A DNA stretch of 25,204 nt, from positions 1 to 25,204 of the forward strand of contig JAJHQY010000003.1 of NCBI GenBank assembly GCA_020833085.1, read 5' to 3'. The notes beneath the pieces are model-generated. The model was given only the letters and a program-made list of their open reading frames with translations. It was not told the origin of the DNA and made no database searches. Origin of the DNA: Desulfurococcaceae archaeon (lineage in GTDB: Archaea > Thermoproteota > Thermoprotei_A > Sulfolobales > Desulfurococcaceae). Shown here in pieces: positions 1-7,343 of this stretch. Position 1 is the stretch's first letter, and each line of letters opens with the position of its first letter. The position numbers were made by a program, and so were the translations under genes.

Positions 1-120
1 GGCGGTACACTAGGAGGCGCTATGGGCGACATTCCAGGCGTAAAGTACAGAGTTGTAATGGTGAATGGTGTATCCCTTAAAGCCCTGTGGCTAGGCAAGA
101 AGCAAAAGCCCGTCAGGTAG
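1..120 (+). CDS. rps12: Small ribosomal subunit protein uS12 (C-terminal 39 residues)
   Basis: This is the end of uS12, the decoding-centre protein of the 30S subunit; the start lies left of the window. The visible frame reads [20 protein letters not shown] and ends in a short basic tail (KKQKPVR), the usual end of archaeal S12. Its TAG stop at 118-120 overlaps a GTG at 120-122 that probably starts rps7, so the two genes are co-transcribed and perhaps translationally coupled. The family assignment is firm; only the C-terminus can be judged here. Confidence 0.93.
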   Translation, partial: GGTLGGAMGDIPGVKYRVVMVNGVSLKALWLGKKQKPVR

Positions 121-719
121 TGGTGACTCCCTTGTCCGAGCTCGAGATTAAAATCAGCGAGATCAAACTCTTCGGCAAGTGGAGCTATGACTGGATTGAA
201 GTCAGAGACCCGAGCTTAAAGAGGTATTTGTGCTTAAAACCAGTCTATCTACCACACACAGGTGGCAGACACGAGCACAAAAAGTTCGGTAAAGCACACG
301 TTCCAATAGTTGAGAGGCTGATAAACAAGCTCATGAGGCCCGGGAGGAATACCGGTAAGAAACACCTAGCTTACAATATAGTCAAGAAGGCCTTCGATAT
401 CATCTACTTGAAGACGGGAGAGAACCCTATCCAGGTGCTCGTGCGCGCTATTGAAAACAGCGCGCCTCGTGAAGATACAACTAGAATAACACAGGGCGGT
501 ATTACGTACCCCATTTCAGTAGACGTCTCGCCACTCAGGAGAATAGACGTTGCTCTAAGACACATAGCTGAGGGGGCTAAACTCAGGGCCTTTAATAACC
601 CAATTCCAATAGAAGAGGCGCTAGCAGAAGAGATCATACTGGCTGCCAGTGGCGACTCTAAGAGCTACGCCATCCAGAAGAAAGATGAAATAGAGAGAAT
701 AGCTCTCAGTAGCAGGTAG
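120..719 (+). CDS. rps7: Small ribosomal subunit protein uS7
   Basis: uS7 nucleates assembly of the 30S head and contacts the E-site tRNA. Family-typical stretches are [20 protein letters not shown], the region [18 protein letters not shown] and [20 protein letters not shown] place the start at GTG 120, which overlaps the rps12 stop as TAGTG and gives about 199 residues, normal for archaeal S7. GTG 123 is almost equivalent. The frame is also open back to GTG 87, but that would overlap rps12 by 34 bases and add a tail ([11 protein letters not shown]) without family support. The 3' end overlaps a candidate minus-strand gene by 14 bases. Confidence 0.95.
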   Translation: MVTPLSELEIKISEIKLFGKWSYDWIEVRDPSLKRYLCLKPVYLPHTGGRHEHKKFGKAHVPIVERLINKLMRPGRNTGKKHLAYNIVKKAFDIIYLKTGENPIQVLVRAIENSAPREDTTRITQGGITYPISVDVSPLRRIDVALRHIAEGAKLRAFNNPIPIEEALAEEIILAASGDSKSYAIQKKDEIERIALSSR

Positions 720-909
720 TTTTTAGTACTTTTAAGTAGCGCTCTAATACTAGTCCGTGAGACTTAGTGCTACTTGACTTGACTAGCAGTACTACCTCTC
801 CTCTCAACACCTCCGCGAGTGTACTTGCCGTGCTTGTCTCTAAGCTCGCTTTAACTAGATTTATAAGCTCACTTTTCAATTCAAGTGTTACTGAGACTTG
901 GTGAGGCAT
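706..909 (-). CDS. Small ORF head to head with EF-1A; possible Pcc1-like (KEOPS) paralogue
   Basis: This 67-residue frame starts at ATG 909-907 and stops at TGA 708-706; ATG 933 upstream would give 75 residues. It fills the 190-base gap between rps7 and EF-1A, where the plus strand has no gene. Codon choice (AGA, GAG, CTA, GTA) matches the neighbours. The predicted order is strand ([11 protein letters not shown]), helix ([10 protein letters not shown]), strand ([10 protein letters not shown]), helix ([14 protein letters not shown]). That resembles the beta-alpha-beta-beta-alpha plan of Pcc1, the KEOPS dimerisation subunit, although the usual proline-aspartate after the first helix is missing. 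An AT-rich stretch at 938-948 inside EF-1A could serve as its promoter. Existence as a gene is plausible; the Pcc1 link is an inference from pattern only, and it could instead be a chance frame. Confidence 0.45.
   Translation of the reverse strand: MPHQVSVTLELKSELINLVKASLETSTASTLAEVLRGEVVLLVKSSSTKSHGLVLERYLKVLKTTCY
860..867 (+). promoter_or_regulatory. TATA box for EF-1A
   Basis: TTTATAAG, preceded by a purine- and T-rich BRE-like stretch, lies about 45 bases before the preferred EF-1A start. Transcription would begin near 888-893 and leave a leader of about 20 bases containing the GGTGAG ribosome binding site. The box lies inside the candidate minus-strand gene 706-909. Confidence 0.6.
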
Positions 910-2226
910 GTGAGTGTTCCGCAGAAACCGCACTTGAACCTAATAATAATTGGGCACGTAGATCACGGAAAGAGCACAATGGTAGGACACCTACTGTACC
1001 GTCTAGGCTACTTCGACGAGAAGACTCTCAAGGAGATAGAGGAGCAGGCCAAAAAGATGGGTAAAGAGAGCTTTAAATTCGCGTGGCTACTCGACAAGCT
1101 GAAAGAGGAGAGAGAGCGAGGCCTAACAATATCTCTCTCCTACATGAAGTTCGAGACTAAAAAGTACTTCTTCACTATTATTGACGCGCCAGGTCACAGA
1201 GACTTCGTAAAGAACATGATTACCGGCGCAAGCCAGGCTGATGCCGCAATACTAGTTGTGAGCGCGAGAAAAGGTGAGTTCGAGGCTGGTATGAGCGCTG
1301 AAGGCCAGACTAGAGAGCACGCAATTCTAGCTAGAACTATGGGTATAAACCAGTTAATAGTAGCCATTAACAAAATGGACGCTACTGAGCCGCCGTATAG
1401 CGAGAAGAGGTACAAAGAAGTTGTCGAGGTTCTAAGTAAGTTCTTGAAGAGTATTGGCTACGACGTCTCCAAGATACCGTTCATACCAGTGTCAGCGTGG
1501 ACTGGCGAGAACTTAATTGAGCGCTCGCCGAATATGCCGTGGTATAATGGCCCAGTACTAGTCGAGACCCTAGACATGTTAACGCCGCCGGCTAAACCTA
1601 TCGACAAGCCTCTCAGAATACCCGTTCAAGACGTGTACTCGATCTCCGGCGTCGGCACAGTAGCGGTTGGAAGAGTTGAGAGCGGTGTCTTGAAGACAGG
1701 CGATAGAGTAGTAATTATGCCCCCAGGGCTGACGGCCGAAGTGAAGTCTATTGAGACTCACCACGTTAGAATAGAGAAGGCCGAGCCAGGAGACAACATC
1801 GGGTTTAACTTAAAGGGCGTTGAGAGAAAAGATTTGAAGAGAGGCGACGTTGTAGGGCACATCGATAACCCGCCAACAGTAGCAGACGAGTTCACAGCTA
1901 GAGTAATGGTAGTGTGGCACCCAACAGCTATAGCTGTTGGCTACACACCCGTAATCCACATACACACGGCTAGCGTCGCGTGCAGAATTGTAGAGATCGT
2001 CGCTAAGCTAGACCCGAGAACTGGTAAGGAGATTGAGAAGAACCCGCAATTCATAAAGCAGGGCGATATTGCAATTATCAGGTTCAAGCCAATTAAGCCA
2101 CTAGTAGTTGAGAAGTACGCTGACTTCCCAGGACTCGGAAGATTCGCTATGAGAGACATGGGCAAGACTGTCGGCGTAGGTCAAGTAATAGACGTCAAAC
2201 CGGCACAAGTGGCAATTAAGAAGTAG
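910..2226 (+). CDS. tuf: Translation elongation factor 1-alpha (aEF1A)
   Basis: This GTPase delivers aminoacyl-tRNA to the ribosomal A site. The G1 loop GHVDHGKS is at residues 15-22, DAPGH begins at residue 92 and NKMD is at 154-157, followed by the two beta-barrel domains. I prefer GTG 910 (MSVPQKPHLNLIIIG, 438 residues): it matches the normal archaeal N-terminus and has GGTGAG at 900-905 with proper spacing. TTG 898 and GTG 901 are also in frame. The gene has its own TATA box and is followed by rps10, the standard archaeal order rps12-rps7-EF1A-rps10. Nothing unusual appears in the protein, and there is no intein. Confidence 0.97.
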   Translation: MSVPQKPHLNLIIIGHVDHGKSTMVGHLLYRLGYFDEKTLKEIEEQAKKMGKESFKFAWLLDKLKEERERGLTISLSYMKFETKKYFFTIIDAPGHRDFVKNMITGASQADAAILVVSARKGEFEAGMSAEGQTREHAILARTMGINQLIVAINKMDATEPPYSEKRYKEVVEVLSKFLKSIGYDVSKIPFIPVSAWTGENLIERSPNMPWYNGPVLVETLDMLTPPAKPIDKPLRIPVQDVYSISGVGTVAVGRVESGVLKTGDRVVIMPPGLTAEVKSIETHHVRIEKAEPGDNIGFNLKGVERKDLKRGDVVGHIDNPPTVADEFTARVMVVWHPTAIAVGYTPVIHIHTASVACRIVEIVAKLDPRTGKEIEKNPQFIKQGDIAIIRFKPIKPLVVEKYADFPGLGRFAMRDMGKTVGVGQVIDVKPAQVAIKK

Positions 2227-2257
2227 AAATCTCCACCTCGCAATGACGTAATAAGAG

Positions 2258-2263
2258 TTTTTT
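2258..2263 (+). terminator. T-run downstream of EF-1A
   Basis: Six consecutive T residues follow the EF-1A stop by about 30 bases. Archaeal transcription often terminates or pauses at such oligo-T tracts. Because rps10 follows within 50 bases, the site may only attenuate. Confidence 0.3.
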
Positions 2264-2277
2264 CAGTAATTAGAACT

Positions 2278-2297
2278 GCGCGCTTACTCCACGCGCG
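2278..2297 (+). promoter_or_regulatory. GC hairpin in the rps10 leader
   Basis: The arms CGCGC (2279-2283) and GCGCG (2293-2297) can pair around a 9-base loop, ending just before the GGTGG ribosome binding site of rps10 at about 2297-2301. The hairpin could affect rps10 translation or act with the preceding T-run; this is an inference from pairing alone. Confidence 0.3.
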
Positions 2298-2307
2298 GTG
2301 GTCGAGC

Positions 2308-2622
2308 GTGTCTCTTCAGAAAATGGTTAAGATAAAAGTGTGGAGCACAGACGTGAAAGTACTCGAGGACTTTGTGTCGAAAATAGTGGATATCGCTAAG
2401 AAGAGCGGTGTGAAGATAAGCGGACCTATACCGCTGCCAACAAAAAAGCTCACAATTAGGACACTCAAGCTACCACACGGTGAGGGCAAGAAGAAGTACG
2501 AGAAGTGGGAGATGAGAATACACAAGAGACTACTCTACGTAGCAGAAGACGAGAGAGTAATGAAGCAACTAATAAGAGTCAGAGTTCCACCAGAAGTCTG
2601 GATTGAACTAGAGATCTCGTAG
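2308..2622 (+). CDS. rps10: Small ribosomal subunit protein uS10
   Basis: uS10 is a 30S head protein. The 104-residue product has the family segments KISGPIPLPTKKLTIRTL and KKYEKWEMRIHKRLLYV, the latter typical of archaeal and eukaryotic S10/S20. The start is GTG 2308 with GGTGG upstream; an internal ATG (MVKIKVWS) is possible but gives a slightly short protein. It follows EF-1A by about 80 bases, as in most archaea, and precedes a tRNA-Ser gene, an arrangement I recall from other crenarchaea. Confidence 0.95.
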   Translation: MSLQKMVKIKVWSTDVKVLEDFVSKIVDIAKKSGVKISGPIPLPTKKLTIRTLKLPHGEGKKKYEKWEMRIHKRLLYVAEDERVMKQLIRVRVPPEVWIELEIS

Positions 2623-2649
2623 AGACCAGTATTTCTACGTGGACTACTG

Positions 2650-2658
2650 CTTTTAACC
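2650..2658 (+). promoter_or_regulatory. TATA box for tRNA-Ser
   Basis: CTTTTAACC is centred about 29 bases before the first tRNA nucleotide, the distance expected for an archaeal tRNA promoter. Confidence 0.45.
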
Positions 2659-2682
2659 CCTAAAAGCTAAATAACACGTGAA

Positions 2683-2780
2683 GCCGGGGTGCCCGAGCGG
2701 CCTAAGGGGCTGGCCTGGAGAGACCCCCAGAGAGCCAGTGCCCCGTAAGGGGCGCGCGGGTTCGAATCCCGCCCCCGGCG
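2683..2780 (+). tRNA. tRNA-Ser(GGA) with a 12-nt intron at 37/38
   Basis: The acceptor arms GCCGGGG (2683-2689) and CCCCGGC (2773-2779) pair fully, and the discriminator is G2780; CCA is not encoded. The T arm is GCGGG/CCCGC around TTCGAAT. The long variable arm CCCC-GTAA-GGGG (2741-2752) and discriminator G mark a class II serine tRNA. The anticodon stem is CTGGC (2710-2714) with GCCAG (2734-2738), and the anticodon GGA is at 2717-2719. The loop has 19 bases instead of 7. Removing 2721-2732 restores CTGGAGA. Around the cuts, CTGG (2715-2718) pairs with CCAG (2727-2730), flanked by two AGA bulges, giving a relaxed bulge-helix form for the archaeal splicing endonuclease. Confidence 0.95.
2721..2732 (+). 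other. tRNA-Ser intron (12 nt)
   Basis: The intron AGACCCCCAGAG sits at the canonical position between nucleotides 37 and 38. Each cut falls between the second and third base of an AGA bulge. The inner helix of a full BHB motif is essentially absent, leaving only a 5-base loop (GACCC). Confidence 0.85.
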
Positions 2781-2824
2781 CTTTAAACGCACTCCTCCTA
2801 GTCCTGACGACCCGCGGTGAGCAG

Positions 2825-2834
2825 TATTTAAAAG
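2825..2834 (+). promoter_or_regulatory. TATA box for the rps13-rps2 operon
   Basis: TATTTAAAAG predicts transcription from about 2855, a leader of nearly 40 bases before TTG 2892. The leader's first bases include an inverted repeat, AGCAC-GA-GTGCT, at 2860-2871. No other clear promoter is seen until 7296, so this box probably drives nine genes. Confidence 0.55.
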
Positions 2835-2891
2835 CTTCTAATTATCTATTGTAGTGATTAGCACGAGTGCTTATCTCCGGGGGTTTAAGAC

Positions 2892-3362
2892 TTGGAGAGG
2901 AGTTTCCGTCACGTTGTGAGAATACTTGAAACAGACGTGTCGGGAGCCTTGCCACTAGTGTACGGGCTAGCCGAAGTAAAGGGCGTAGGCTACAACCTGG
3001 CTCTCGCAGTGTGTAGAGTGCTAAACTTGGACCCCTACATGAAAACTGGCTACTTAACAGACAGCGAGATAGAGGCTATCGAGAAAGTCATTAAAGAGCC
3101 TCTGAGCGCTGGAATGCCATCCTGGATGCTCAATAGGAGAAAAGACTACACAACAGGACTAGACATGCACTTGTACGGAGCTCAGTTAATATTCTACGCT
3201 AAAGAGGACATAGAGCGGGAGAAGAGAATTAAGAGCTGGCGCGGAATAAGACACGCGCTCGGACTAAAAGTCAGAGGACAGAGGACGAGAACTACAGGTA
3301 GAGTAGGCATGACTGTGGGTGTGAGGAGGAAGAAGACCGCGCAGCAACAAGAAAAGAAGTAG
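2892..3362 (+). CDS. rps13: Small ribosomal subunit protein uS13
   Basis: uS13 is a 30S head protein that touches the P-site tRNA and uL5. The product has 156 residues with FRHVVRILETDVSG near the start, a helix-hairpin-helix-like VKGVGYNLALAVCRVL, and the conserved basic C-terminus WRGIRHALGLKVRGQRTRTT. A further lysine- and glutamine-rich tail ends it. The start is TTG 2892, the only candidate that keeps the conserved N-terminus. It heads a co-directional operon: rps4 begins 15 bases after its stop. Confidence 0.95.
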   Translation: MERSFRHVVRILETDVSGALPLVYGLAEVKGVGYNLALAVCRVLNLDPYMKTGYLTDSEIEAIEKVIKEPLSAGMPSWMLNRRKDYTTGLDMHLYGAQLIFYAKEDIEREKRIKSWRGIRHALGLKVRGQRTRTTGRVGMTVGVRRKKTAQQQEKK

Positions 3363-3377
3363 AGCGGGTGTTTATAA

Positions 3378-3893
3378 GTGGGCGATCCCAAAAAACCGCG
3401 AAAAACGTGGAGCGGCCCTCGCCACCCGTGGAGAAAAGAAGTCTTAATGGAAGAGAGTAGGCTTCTGGGACTATACGGTCTGAGAAATAAGAGAGAGCTC
3501 TGGAAGGCTGCTAGTATTGTAAGGTACTTTAGGCACAGAGCGCGAGTTCTACTCGCCGCGCCACCTGATGTTAGAGAGAGGGAGGAGAAGGCTCTAATAG
3601 GAAAACTCATTAAACTCGGCTTACTGAGAGAAGGCGCTAAACTGGACAATGTACTGGACCTCAGAGTGGAAGATCTACTGGAGAGGAGGCTTCAGACTCT
3701 AGTCTACAGGAAGGGGCTTGCCCGGACGATATACGAGGCTAGACAGCTAATAGTACATGGGCACATAGCTATTAAAGGCAGGAGAGTACGATCGCCAGGC
3801 TATTTAGTCACAATAGACGAGGAGCCCTACATATCCTACTACCCGTACAGCCCACTAGCCAAGAGAGCGGCTGAGAGTTCAGCAGCCGGGTAG
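3378..3893 (+). CDS. rps4: Small ribosomal subunit protein uS4
   Basis: uS4 is a primary 16S rRNA binder that starts assembly of the 30S body. The 171-residue product begins [18 protein letters not shown], as archaeal S4 does, and carries an S4 RNA-binding domain over about residues 105-160 ([20 protein letters not shown] and [20 protein letters not shown]). The start is GTG 3378, with GGGTG seven bases upstream. Archaeal S4 lacks the bacterial zinc finger, and none is seen here. It lies between rps13 and rps11, the canonical order. Confidence 0.95.
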   Translation: MGDPKKPRKTWSGPRHPWRKEVLMEESRLLGLYGLRNKRELWKAASIVRYFRHRARVLLAAPPDVREREEKALIGKLIKLGLLREGAKLDNVLDLRVEDLLERRLQTLVYRKGLARTIYEARQLIVHGHIAIKGRRVRSPGYLVTIDEEPYISYYPYSPLAKRAAESSAAG

Positions 3894-3902
3894 GGGTGAG
3901 TA

Positions 3903-4310
3903 GTGAGTATGTCTTTTGCTCAGAGAGAGCTGAGGTGGGGCGTAGCGCACATTTACAGTAGCCCTAATAACACAATTATACACATAACAGACCTCTCCGG
4001 AGCCGAGACTGTGAGTATTTACAGTGGTGGGAAAGTCGTTAAAGCAGATAGAGAGAAGCCGACCCCCTACGCCGCAATGCTAGCCGCATCAAAAGCCGCC
4101 GCCGAGGCCTTTGAGAAGGGGATATCGGCACTCCACATTAAAGTCAGAGCACCGGGTGGACACGGGCCTAAAACGCCGGGGCCTGGCGCTCAGGCCGCTA
4201 TTAGAGCTCTCGCGAGGTCTGGATTTATAATTGGCAGAATAGAAGACGTGACTCCAATACCTCACGATACCACCAGGAGGCCGGGCGGTAGGAGAGGTAA
4301 GAGGCTGTAG
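3903..4310 (+). CDS. rps11: Small ribosomal subunit protein uS11
   Basis: uS11 sits on the 30S platform near the E site. The 135-residue product contains the archaeal signatures [20 protein letters not shown] and [20 protein letters not shown], and a basic C-terminus ([11 protein letters not shown]). GTG 3903 and ATG 3909 ([10 protein letters not shown]) are both reasonable starts; GGGTGAG at 3894-3900 is about 2 bases from the first and 8 from the second, so ATG 3909 may be the real one. It is followed by rpoD after 15 bases. Confidence 0.95.
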   Translation: MSMSFAQRELRWGVAHIYSSPNNTIIHITDLSGAETVSIYSGGKVVKADREKPTPYAAMLAASKAAAEAFEKGISALHIKVRAPGGHGPKTPGPGAQAAIRALARSGFIIGRIEDVTPIPHDTTRRPGGRRGKRL

Positions 4311-4325
4311 AGGGGGCTTGTCTTC

Positions 4326-5159
4326 TTGAAAGTAGAAGTGCTGGAGAAGACTCCTCTCACACTAAAACTCTACATTGAGGGGATTTCCCTACACGTACTC
4401 AACTCTATTAGGAGAGCCATTATTGCAGAGACCCCCACTATGGCTATAGACTACGTAGTCTTTATTGAGAACTCTAGTGCTTTTTACGACGAGTACATAG
4501 CTCACAGACTAGGTCTAGTACCTCTTCGAAGCGACGATGCCGTGCTGAGATATAAGCCCCCTGAGGAGTGCGCAGAGGCCGGTGAGAAGCACATATTTCC
4601 AGCCGACTGCTTCGCGAAATTCGACCTCGTAGTCGAGGCCGAGGAGGAGGAGCGCGTAGTGTACGCCAAAGACTTAGTACCCACAGACCCCTATGTGACC
4701 CCCGTGTACGGGGATATACCAATTGCGAGGCTTCTCAAAGGGCAGAGAATAAAACTCGAAGCCTACGCGAGGCTGGGCCGCGGAAAAGAGCACATTAAGT
4801 GGAGCCCCGTATCAGTAGCAGCTCACAAGTACGTCCCCGTGATCACGATAAACTACAACAACTGCGATAACTGCTTGAAGTGCGTGGATGCGTGCCCTCG
4901 AGGAGTTTTAAAGGCTTCCGAGAACAGAGTTGTAGTCGACGAGGGGAGAGTGCTAGACTGCCACTTCTGCAGACTCTGTGAAAGTGTCTGCCCTAGCAGA
5001 GCTATTAGAGTCTCGCAGCGAGAAAACGCCTACATATTAAAACTCGAGTTTACCGGTGCTCTCAGCCCCAAAAACGCGCTCGTAATAGCCTCTGACGTGC
5101 TTATCAAGAAGCTGGAGGAGTTTGAGTCAAAACTGAAGGAGGTCGGTGTCTTAGAATGA
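4326..5159 (+). CDS. rpoD: RNA polymerase subunit Rpo3 (D) with two 4Fe-4S-type cysteine clusters
   Basis: Rpo3 is the alpha/Rpb3-like subunit that pairs with Rpo11 to nucleate polymerase assembly. The 277-residue protein has the split dimerisation domain ([20 protein letters not shown] at about residues 18-37, and the C-terminal helix) and the central insert domain. Residues 180-222 hold a ferredoxin-like segment with C180, C183, C186, C190 and C212, C215, C218, C222. Both sets have C-x2-C-x2-C-x3-C-P spacing, enough for two [4Fe-4S] clusters. Cluster number varies among archaea (none, one or two). The start is TTG 4326. Its stop overlaps the rpl18e start as ATGA. Confidence 0.96.
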   Translation: MKVEVLEKTPLTLKLYIEGISLHVLNSIRRAIIAETPTMAIDYVVFIENSSAFYDEYIAHRLGLVPLRSDDAVLRYKPPEECAEAGEKHIFPADCFAKFDLVVEAEEEERVVYAKDLVPTDPYVTPVYGDIPIARLLKGQRIKLEAYARLGRGKEHIKWSPVSVAAHKYVPVITINYNNCDNCLKCVDACPRGVLKASENRVVVDEGRVLDCHFCRLCESVCPSRAIRVSQRENAYILKLEFTGALSPKNALVIASDVLIKKLEEFESKLKEVGVLE

Positions 5160-5518
5160 AGAGAGCGAAGAAGACTAATCTCGTGTTAAGAGAGCTCATC
5201 GAGACGCTTTACAAGTACGCGAAGACATACGACGCGCCCATATGGGCTCGCGTAGCAGAAGAGCTTGAGAAGCCTAGTAGAAAGCGCAGAGTAGTTAACA
5301 TTAGCAAGATTAATAGGTACACTAAGCCTAATGACTACGTAGTAGTCCCGGGCAAAGTCCTCGGAGCCGGAGAGCTAGACCACCCCGTTACAGTAGCTGC
5401 GTTTGCGTTCTCTAAAACCGCTATTGAGAAGATAACAAGAGCCGGGGGTAGGGCTGTAAGTATATTTAAGCTCCTCGAGGAGAGACCTACGGGGTCTAAC
5501 GTGAAGATCATAGGGTGA
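5156..5518 (+). CDS. rpl18e: Large ribosomal subunit protein eL18 (L18e)
   Basis: eL18 is a 50S protein shared by archaea and eukaryotes. The 120-residue product has [19 protein letters not shown] and [20 protein letters not shown], both diagnostic. ATG 5156 overlaps the rpoD stop, implying translational coupling. The stop in turn overlaps GTG 5515, the earliest possible rpl13 start. Confidence 0.95.
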   Translation: MKRAKKTNLVLRELIETLYKYAKTYDAPIWARVAEELEKPSRKRRVVNISKINRYTKPNDYVVVPGKVLGAGELDHPVTVAAFAFSKTAIEKITRAGGRAVSIFKLLEERPTGSNVKIIG

Positions 5519-5523
5519 GAGCT

Positions 5524-5976
5524 GTGAGCGCGGAGAAGACTATTTACGTAGACGCGTCGGGGCATATTCTAGGGAGACTAGCTAGTATTGTAGCTAAGAA
5601 GCTCCTCGAGGGGTACAGAGTCTACGTTGTGAACGTGGAAAAAGCTGTACTCAGTGGAGAGAAAAGGCGCGTTGTAGAAGGCTACAAGCTGCTCTTTGAA
5701 GTAAAGACGCACACAAACCCCGAGAGATCTGGTATTAGACGCCCCAGAAGCCCTGTTAATGTATTTAAGCGCGCTGTTAGAGGTATGCTACCTATGGACA
5801 AGCCGCGTGGAAGACTCGCGTTTAAGAGGCTTAGAGTGTACGTTGGAGTCCCCCCAGAATTGAGTAACGTGGAGTTTACTAAATTCCCCGACGCCATGTA
5901 CACGAGACTCGGTGGAAAGTACATTACAGTTGAAGAGTTAGCCAGAGAGTTGGGGTGGAGGGGTGGTACTAAGTGA
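5524..5976 (+). CDS. rpl13: Large ribosomal subunit protein uL13
   Basis: uL13 binds 23S rRNA early in 50S assembly. The product contains VDASGHILGRLASIVAKKLL near the start and GMLPMDKPRGRLAFKRLRVY in the middle, as in archaeal L13. GTG 5524 (MSAEKTIYVDASGH) is preferred because GGGTGAG at 5513-5519 lies five bases upstream. GTG 5515, which overlaps the rpl18e stop as GTGA, would add three residues and is also possible. Length is 150 residues. It is followed by rps9 with a GTGA overlap. Confidence 0.94.
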   Translation: MSAEKTIYVDASGHILGRLASIVAKKLLEGYRVYVVNVEKAVLSGEKRRVVEGYKLLFEVKTHTNPERSGIRRPRSPVNVFKRAVRGMLPMDKPRGRLAFKRLRVYVGVPPELSNVEFTKFPDAMYTRLGGKYITVEELARELGWRGGTK

Positions 5977-6416
5977 GCGCGAATTTAAGTGGAGAGATCC
6001 CCGCTAGAGTAGAGAAGATAGTCATAGCGACTGGTAAGAGAAAGACTAGTATTGCGCGAGCTGTTATAAAACCCGGAGAGGGGAGAGTCTGGATTAACAA
6101 CATACCGCTCGAAGTGCTCCCAATTGAAATGGCGCGCGAAAAAATAGCAGAGCCGCTGAGACTAATAGGGGACTTAGCGCGGAAAGTAGACATTAAGATC
6201 AACGTTAAAGGCGGGGGTGTCATGAGCCAGGCAGAGGCGTGTAGAATAGCTATTGCCAGAGGCCTAGTAGAGTACTTCTCTGAAATAAGCGATGAGCTGA
6301 AAAAATTGTTTAAAGAATACGACAGGTACATGCTAAGCGGCGACCCGCGTAGAACAGAGCCGGAGAAGTGGGGGAGAATTAGCGCTAGGAGGAGGTGGCA
6401 GAAGAGCTACAGGTGA
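5973..6416 (+). CDS. rps9: Small ribosomal subunit protein uS9
   Basis: uS9 reaches the P-site tRNA with its basic C-terminal tail, here ending WQKSYR, the near-universal KSYR end. IATGKRKTSIARAVIKPGEG and the region around GGGVMSQAEACRIAIARGLV confirm the family. The start is GTG 5973, overlapping the rpl13 stop, with a GGAGGGGTGG ribosome binding site before it. Length is 147 residues. Confidence 0.96.
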   Translation: MSANLSGEIPARVEKIVIATGKRKTSIARAVIKPGEGRVWINNIPLEVLPIEMAREKIAEPLRLIGDLARKVDIKINVKGGGVMSQAEACRIAIARGLVEYFSEISDELKKLFKEYDRYMLSGDPRRTEPEKWGRISARRRWQKSYR

Positions 6417-6422
6417 GGCCTC

Positions 6423-6623
6423 GTGCTCTTCCCCGTTAGGTGCTTTACGTGCGGTGCTGTTATAGGACACCTCTGGGAGAAGTACCTTGAGAGAGTTCAG
6501 CGGGGTGAACACCCCGCTAAAGTACTAGACGACCTCGGAGTCAAGAGGTATTGCTGTAGGAGAATGTTCCTCTCGCACATAGAGATCTCGCGTGAAATAC
6601 TGCGCTTCCCAAAGATCTCGTGA
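6423..6623 (+). CDS. rpoN: RNA polymerase subunit Rpo10 (N)
   Basis: Rpo10, the Rpb10 homologue, binds one zinc ion and helps hold the Rpo3-Rpo11 platform. The 66-residue protein has C7-x2-C10 ([12 protein letters not shown]) and the paired C44-C45 ([12 protein letters not shown]), the atypical zinc motif of this subunit. The start is GTG 6423, six bases after the rps9 stop. Clustering with rpoD, rps9 and rps2 is widely conserved in archaea. Confidence 0.96.
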   Translation: MLFPVRCFTCGAVIGHLWEKYLERVQRGEHPAKVLDDLGVKRYCCRRMFLSHIEISREILRFPKIS

Positions 6624-6633
6624 GGTGAGTTGT

Positions 6634-7260
6634 GTGAGTAGTGAGTACGAGAAACCCGCAACTACTATTGAGCTACTAGTTCCAGTAGACAAGTACTTGT
6701 CCGCTGGAGTTCACATAGGCACACACGTGTGCACTAAGTACATGGAGCCTTTTGTCTACAAAGTGCGACCAGACGGCGTCTACATACTCGACGTGAGGAA
6801 AATTGACGAGAGACTGCGAATTGCCGGCAAATTCCTCGCTATGTTCGAGCCGGCGAAAATAGCAGTAGTCTCGGCGAGGCTCTACGGGAGAAAGCCCGCT
6901 TTAAAAATGTGTCAATACCTCCAGTGCAGGCCCTTTGTAGATAGATTTCTCCCCGGCACATTCACAAACCCCGCACTAACGACGTATTTTGAACCCGCTG
7001 TTGTGCTAGTAACCGACCCCAGAGCCGACGCGCAGGCTGTAAAGGAGGCCTCTGAAATAGGCATACCAGTAGTCGCCTTCGCCGACACGGATAACAGAAC
7101 CGAGAACGTGGACTTAGTAATCCCGGCGAATAATAAGGGGCGCAAGAGCCTAGCTCTACTCTACTGGATACTCACGAGGCAGATCATGAGAGAGCGCGGT
7201 GCAATACCAGCAAACGCCGACTTGCCAGAGCCTCCCTCGGAGTTTGAGGCACCAGTCTAG
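6634..7260 (+). CDS. rps2: Small ribosomal subunit protein uS2
   Basis: uS2 joins the 30S head and body late in assembly. The 208-residue product has the archaeal/eukaryotic signatures [33 protein letters not shown], and [23 protein letters not shown] 6634 is chosen over the in-frame ATG 6592: it has GAGGTGA at 6622-6628 five bases upstream, and the longer frame would overlap rpoN by about 30 bases with a tail that does not look like S2. It ends the operon; a GC hairpin follows the stop. Confidence 0.95.
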   Translation: MSSEYEKPATTIELLVPVDKYLSAGVHIGTHVCTKYMEPFVYKVRPDGVYILDVRKIDERLRIAGKFLAMFEPAKIAVVSARLYGRKPALKMCQYLQCRPFVDRFLPGTFTNPALTTYFEPAVVLVTDPRADAQAVKEASEIGIPVVAFADTDNRTENVDLVIPANNKGRKSLALLYWILTRQIMRERGAIPANADLPEPPSEFEAPV

Positions 7261-7262
7261 TA

Positions 7263-7283
7263 GAGCGCGCAGTTCACGCGCTT
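7263..7283 (+). terminator. GC hairpin after rps2
   Basis: AGCGCG (7264-7269) pairs with CGCGCT (7277-7282), extendable by a G-T pair, around the 7-base loop CAGTTCA. It lies directly after the rps2 stop and before the next promoter, so it may mark the 3' end of the long operon. No oligo-T tract follows until the next TATA box. Confidence 0.35.
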
Positions 7284-7295
7284 CGCAAAACTAGA

Positions 7296-7303
7296 CTTTT
7301 AAG
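7296..7303 (+). promoter_or_regulatory. TATA box for the Memo-family gene
   Basis: CTTTTAAG lies 48 bases before GTG 7344. Initiation is expected near 7325, leaving a leader of about 20-28 bases. Confidence 0.5.
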
Positions 7304-7343
7304 TACACTCACTACATTAAGTACTAGAATCGCGTCGCACGGT

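Noticed and set aside
2860..2871. Inverted repeat AGCAC-GA-GTGCT in the rps13 leader as an operator or riboswitch
   Set aside because: The 2-base loop is too tight for an RNA hairpin and 5-bp arms are too short to argue for function alone.
3194..3649. Minus-strand frame of 151 codons across the rps13/rps4 junction
   Set aside because: It is antisense to two certain ribosomal protein genes and its product is leucine/serine-rich as mirrored coding frames are.
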